In this document: positions 59,956-64,000 of the stretch, one piece after another
Layout of the letters: every line of letters starts with the position of its first letter
Numbering within the stretch: position 1 is the stretch's first letter
Made by a program: the position numbers and the translations under genes
Notes under the pieces: model-generated
Told to the model about the DNA's origin: nothing
Seen by the model: only the letters and a program-made list of their open reading frames with translations
The model's database searches: none
NCBI RefSeq assembly: GCF_000004195.4
Contig: NC_030684.2
Coordinates: 69,051,392-69,115,391, forward strand
Reading direction: 5' to 3'
Length of the DNA: 64,000 bases
Source: Xenopus tropicalis
Taxonomy: Eukaryota; Chordata; Amphibia; Anura; Pipidae

Positions 59956-60331
59956 GGGGCACATTCATCAAAGTAAGAGTTCGAATCCTGAAATGGGTAA
60001 AATACGATAATTTCTGATGAAGTCACAAAATTTTCGTAAACGGCAGGAAAACCTTTCTGACTTTGATCCTTCTGTGCATGTTTTTGAAGCCTCCCATAGG
60101 ACTCAATGGCACTTTCCAGCTCCAACCTGGCCCCACGATAACGAAGCTTTAATGAATCCAAAACTTTCATACTCGTTGCGACAAATACAATTTTGTAATG
60201 TAAAATTTGTCGTAGAGTACGAAAAAGTAGCGCAAATTAACTAAAAAAATCGCTGAAGATACGTACAGTTCTATAAATTAGAAAAAAAAAATTTGTATTT
60301 GGAATCAATCATACTTTGATAAATGTGCCCC
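59956..60331. mobile_element. palindromic MITE, 376 bp
   Basis: GGGGCACATTCATCAAAGTA pairs with TACTTTGATAAATGTGCCCC. Flanked by ATA at 59953-59955 and 60332-60334. Confidence 0.75.
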
Positions 60332-60334
60332 ATA

Positions 60335-61260
60335 GTGTTCATTTATCACATTTTTTTTCAACTGGAGATTACTTGCCACTTGAAATTTTCCCATTGACTT
60401 TACATAAGGTATGAAGTGCGGTACAATAATGGTGTTAAATCCTGCGTTTGGCTGGCATTAATTGTTTTTCACAGTATGATAGATAGGCCTCTAAGTATCA
60501 TTTATGACATCACTGAGCACCTTTTCTATGGCCATATTTTACAGGATATTTATGGTTCTTGATATACACTGTAAATCTATATATATATACAACATATATG
60601 ATGTACTATGTCTATATAAATTTGTTGGCCGACATTGCAATAAATAAATATATTATTCAAGAGCCTTTTATTTCAAAGAAAGAATTTTTGTAAAAGAATG
60701 CTTATCATTCCGATCCTTGCCCAAGTGAAGCCTACAAACTTGATCAAAAGCAAATAAAGCAGCCTGTGCCTTTGTGGAGCACCTTGCGGAAACTCACACG
60801 GAGAAGATACAAACTCTGAGCAGAGAGCAATTAAAAACAGCACAGCACAGAAATCAAATATCTTCAATTGTGCAAAAGCATGAACTTTTTTTAACACCAG
60901 TTCTATAAATGTTATAATATATTCCGTCAGAAGTGAGGTTTAATTTAGTCATACTTAGTGAGCCTTTTGGTAATTCCAAAATGTGTACGGCCTGTCTTTG
61001 GCAACATCATCACTAGGCTGCCAAGACTTTTGTATTGGATGAGTTAAAAATACATGCTACCATGCTAACCACTTTTCCTTGACGCCAGCATGCAAGTGAA
61101 CTGAAATACATGTGAGCTCTGAGCTATGATAGGTAAAGCTTCTGCATCAGGAAGTGTAGGCTTTAGGAGAGTCGTTAACTTCCCTGCTCTCATCAAGCAC
61201 TCACAGTGCAGCACAGTTTTTCATGCTGCATAGACACATAAATATAAAGACATCTACCAA
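60335..61260. other. 5' flank of CD40LG, no element recognised
   Basis: Presumed promoter region of CD40LG. I can name no transcription factor site with confidence. Confidence 0.4.
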
Positions 61261-61422
61261 ATGATGATCAACTCATACAATCAAAGTCCTCCGGCACACA
61301 TGTCCCAACAAGCATCCTCTTCAACCATGAAGACAACCATGTGGATTTTCACTCTCTTTATTCTTGCACAGATTATTGGGACCTCTATCTTTGGCGTGTA
61401 CTTTTACAAGAAGCTGGATAAG
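61261..61422 (+). CDS. cd40lg: CD40LG exon 1
   Basis: 54 codons from the first of two tandem ATGs to AAG, followed by gtaagt at 61423, phase 0. It carries the cytoplasmic head, membrane anchor (WIFTLFILAQIIGTSIFGVY) and first stalk residues. I see no convincing TATA box in the 200 bp upstream. Confidence 0.88.
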
Positions 61423-64000
61423 GTAAGTCGAGGAATTTAGTGGTGGAAATATGCATATGGTATTCACTGCATAATGCTCCAAGTCTATTATGGCATCAGA
61501 TATGCATAACAGAAAGAATAAATAATATCATTAAGTAAATACAGCTTATCAGAAAGCATAATATTGCATTTCATGCACCCTAAACCCTTTATAAAGGAGA
61601 ATTTGTTTTGTATCTTTTATACAGAAAATACAAAAACTTCTGATTTCATTTCCCAGTGTACAGTTTAAACAATCAACTTTACAGATCTGTGCTTATCTGT
61701 TATAAGAATGGTGCTGTGTATTCCCCCAAACATATTGATTTTGAATAATCCCAGATCCCAAACATTTTGAATAATAGATTTCTAACATAGCTATGTCTAA
61801 GCTACATGGAAGAGTTGTTCTTTTTCTTTTTACTTCACATTTCATTACTGATGAGATACATAGATACCAAAAACTTAATTTTCTTAGTGACTGTTGTTTC
61901 ATTGCTAATTTATTACTTATTCTATAAAATTGAAAAACACAGAAAGGCTTATCTTAGATCTATCCAATTCCAGTCCGATTTCTAAAGGTTGTGCCACACC
62001 GGATCCCCCCTACACTCCAACTTTCTCATGTAGCTACACCCGAAGCTACTGCTTCAGCCTGAGTGCAGGCATATGGAGCGAAAATGCTAAAGTATACACT
62101 TTGGCACCAAAATCCACTATGTGAGCCTATAGCCAGGCAAAGGCAGTGGCTCCAGTTGCAGCTTGAAGATTGTAAAGCAGTTGACTTGGGAATAATAGTG
62201 CAACATCATCTGGAGAGCTTCCACAATAGATGAAGCTCTAATTATATTCTACAGCTCCCTTATATTTGCCTGAAGAATTTTGCAAATAACTTTCAGTGCA
62301 GATGTGCAGACCAGTCTGGCCACAGTATGCCCCCCCCTTCCAATATGCCTTGAAAAATTGGAAGGTTTTGGGAAAAACCATGCACTTCTTGCACACAGTG
62401 TGCCCTTAATATAATATAATTGTAGCTCTCATATATACTAATATTAATTTGAGAGTGTTGTCAACAAAGCTGCTCCCCTTTGCACCCCTTGAGCTCTGTG
62501 TTCCTAAGATACTAAGCCTACACCTGACATGGTTTGTATGCTACTATTAATCCTCTCTAGATAATTGACCTTCGACTCTTCCACTACCCAAAAGATTAGT
62601 AGCACACTAAGGGGCACATTTACTAACCCATGAACGGGCCGAATGCGTCCGATTGTGTTTTAATTTTGCGATTTTTTCGTATTTTTTGCGATTTTTTTCG
62701 GCTTCTTTACGTTTTTTGCGAAAAAACACGAGTTTTTCGTAGCCATTACGAAAGTTGCGCAAAGTCGCGAATTTTTCGTAGCGTTAAAACTTGCGCGAAA
62801 CGTCGCGCCTTTTAAGTTTTAACGCTACGAAAAAGGCGCGACTTTGCGCGCAAGTGTTAACGCTACGAAAAAATCGCGACTTTGTGCAACTTTCGTAATG
62901 GCTACGAAAAACTCGCGTTTTTTCGCAAAAATCGTAAAGATGCCGAAAAAATCGCAAAAAATACGAAAAAGTCGCAAAAAATACGAAAAAGTCGCAAAAT
63001 GTTCGTTTCCAATCGGAATTTTTCCAATTCGGATTCGAAATCGTGTCTTAGTAAATCAGCCCCTAAGTATGTCCCACCAATGTGATAACTTGCTCCCTGA
63101 CTGCTAATTTCCCTGCATGTTAAGTCACCAGCATTTTGGGAAACAAATAGCAATAAAACCAGGAATACCTAATATAAATATGGCTAGAAATGCTGTATTT
63201 TATATACTGAACTTACTGCACCAGGCTAAAGGTTCAGCATCTCTAGAACAGTAATGAGACCTTCAAATGTGTTAGAAGTGTCTGCGACACTCACATACTC
63301 AGTGTGCACTGAGCAGCTGTTGAGAAGCTGAGCTTAGGGGTCATTGCAAATTATCAAGCAGAAAATGAGGTTTGCCTTGCCTTTGCTGATTATTAAATTA
63401 TGATGCTAATTGCACTGGTTTCAGAGTGTAGTAATTATCTGTATTAATTACTAATCAGCCTTATATTATGATATTTATATTCTGTATATACAGTAAATTG
63501 TTAGTTGGTCCCTAAGCTCAATAAGTGACAGCAGCATAGACAATGTGCAGTGAATCAGCAGAAAAGAAGATGGGGAGCTACGGGGGCATTTTTGGGGGCA
63601 TTTTTGGGGGCACAGATCTTCCCTGCTAAAAGGCTGTGGTTGCCTTGAACTGGCACAGAAGCCCAACATAACGGTAGTATAAATGCATTATTAATTTAGT
63701 TTTCCTTTTTAGGATTACCTTTTTTATTACATATGTTTTAAGTCAAATTAGCAGAAAGCATAAACTGGAATTCCTACCATCCCTCTCACTCAAGATATGC
63801 ACTTGCCGCAATGCTAGCATGACTGTTATTTATTCATGTGTTCCTGTCTGATTTTATGTAAAGATGGAAGAGGAAATGAGTTTCAGTGCCGACTACCTTT
63901 TTCTGAGAAGAATACAGAAATGCATGAAGGGGGACAATGTTGATCCAACATTGTTGAACTGCAAGGAGGTGCTGGCTAAATTCCGCCAACTCATATCTGA
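61261..64000 (+). CDS. cd40lg: CD40 ligand (TNFSF5), 5' part, runs off the window end
   Basis: Exon 1 is 61261-61422 and exon 2 starts at 63864 and is cut at 64000. CD40LG is a type II membrane TNF-family ligand on activated T cells that binds CD40 on B and antigen-presenting cells. Exon 1 codes a short cytoplasmic head beginning MINSYNQSPP, like the MIETYNQ start of mammalian CD40L, one membrane segment (about residues 25-48) and the KKLDK stalk start at which mammalian exon 1 also ends. Exon 2 codes the stalk with LFLRRIQKC and LLNCKEV, matching the FMKTIQRC and LLNCEEI segments of human CD40L. The TNF homology domain lies outside the window. Two ATGs are adjacent (61261 and 61264); the second aligns with the mammalian start. 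Confidence 0.88.
61423..63863 (+). other. cd40lg: CD40LG intron 1 (~2.4 kb)
   Basis: Donor gtaagt, acceptor tgtaaag. Contains family P copy 3 and a diverged fragment at about 61985-62060 resembling the MITE at 52294-52508. Confidence 0.85.
62611..63063. mobile_element. long palindromic MITE, family P, copy 3
   Basis: 453 bp, flanked by TAA at 62608-62610 and 63064-63066. GGGGCACATTTACTAACCCA at the left, TTAGTAAATCAGCCCC at the right; arms meet near GTCGCGCCTTTTAAGT (about 62805). Confidence 0.85.
63864..64000 (+). CDS. cd40lg: CD40LG exon 2, partial at window end
   Basis: The acceptor is tgtaaag at 63857-63863. The exon opens with MEEEMSFSADYLFLRRIQKC and is open to the window end, 45 codons plus two bases. 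The pair of cysteines in RRIQKC and LLNCKEV matches the human stalk region. No donor is seen before the window ends. Confidence 0.85.
   Translation, partial: MEEEMSFSADYLFLRRIQKCMKGDNVDPTLLNCKEVLAKFRQLIS

Noticed and set aside
1..64000. tRNA, rRNA or known small RNA genes
   Set aside because: I saw no cloverleaf with A and B boxes or other known RNA; hairpins present are transposon ends. A covariance-model scan would be decisive.

Overview
The window looks like nuclear DNA of an amphibian, most likely a Xenopus frog. Two spliced vertebrate genes are recognisable, non-coding DNA is long and AT-rich, and most of the rest is interspersed repeats of the kinds that fill Xenopus genomes: short inverted-repeat DNA transposons, CR1 and Tx1/L1-type LINEs, Penelope-like elements and a hAT transposase copy. 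The genus is inferred from the repeat style and gene content; no database was searched.

The main gene is a complete non-visual opsin of the TMT (teleost multiple tissue) type on the + strand, in four coding exons (15201-15558, 25287-25615, 28135-28368, 30407-30631). They join in frame to 381 residues. The retinal-binding lysine is present (residue 291), as are the glutamate matching E181 of rhodopsin, a tyrosine at the rhodopsin E113 position, an ERY motif and NPxxY. Introns are about 9.7, 2.5 and 2.0 kb and carry many transposon relics. The second gene, also +, is the 5' part of CD40LG (CD40 ligand, TNFSF5): exon 1 at 61261-61422 and the start of exon 2 at 63864-64000, where the window ends. 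The two genes are about 31 kb apart with no other recognisable host gene between them.

Region by region: 1-15 kb is repeats only. It holds an old CR1 LINE interrupted by a younger 5'-truncated Tx1/L1-type LINE with a 15-bp target-site duplication, a 5' fragment of another L1-like element with a broken ORF1, a 34-bp minisatellite, a 10-bp minisatellite and a 1.8 kb array of roughly 150-bp units. 15-31 kb is the opsin gene. 31-41 kb is sparse intergenic DNA. 41.3-43.9 kb is a decayed hAT-family transposase with a BED finger, split by a 459-bp palindromic transposon. 44-60 kb is a patchwork of nested DNA transposons, two internally deleted Penelope-like elements and a second array of the ~150-bp repeat. 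61-64 kb is the CD40LG start, with another palindromic transposon in intron 1.

Nothing here suggests the genes form a joint pathway: the opsin is a predicted light-sensing Gi/o-type receptor and CD40LG is an immune costimulatory ligand. The notable features are the intact TMT opsin, its linkage to CD40LG, and several families of long, nearly perfect hairpin-forming transposons.
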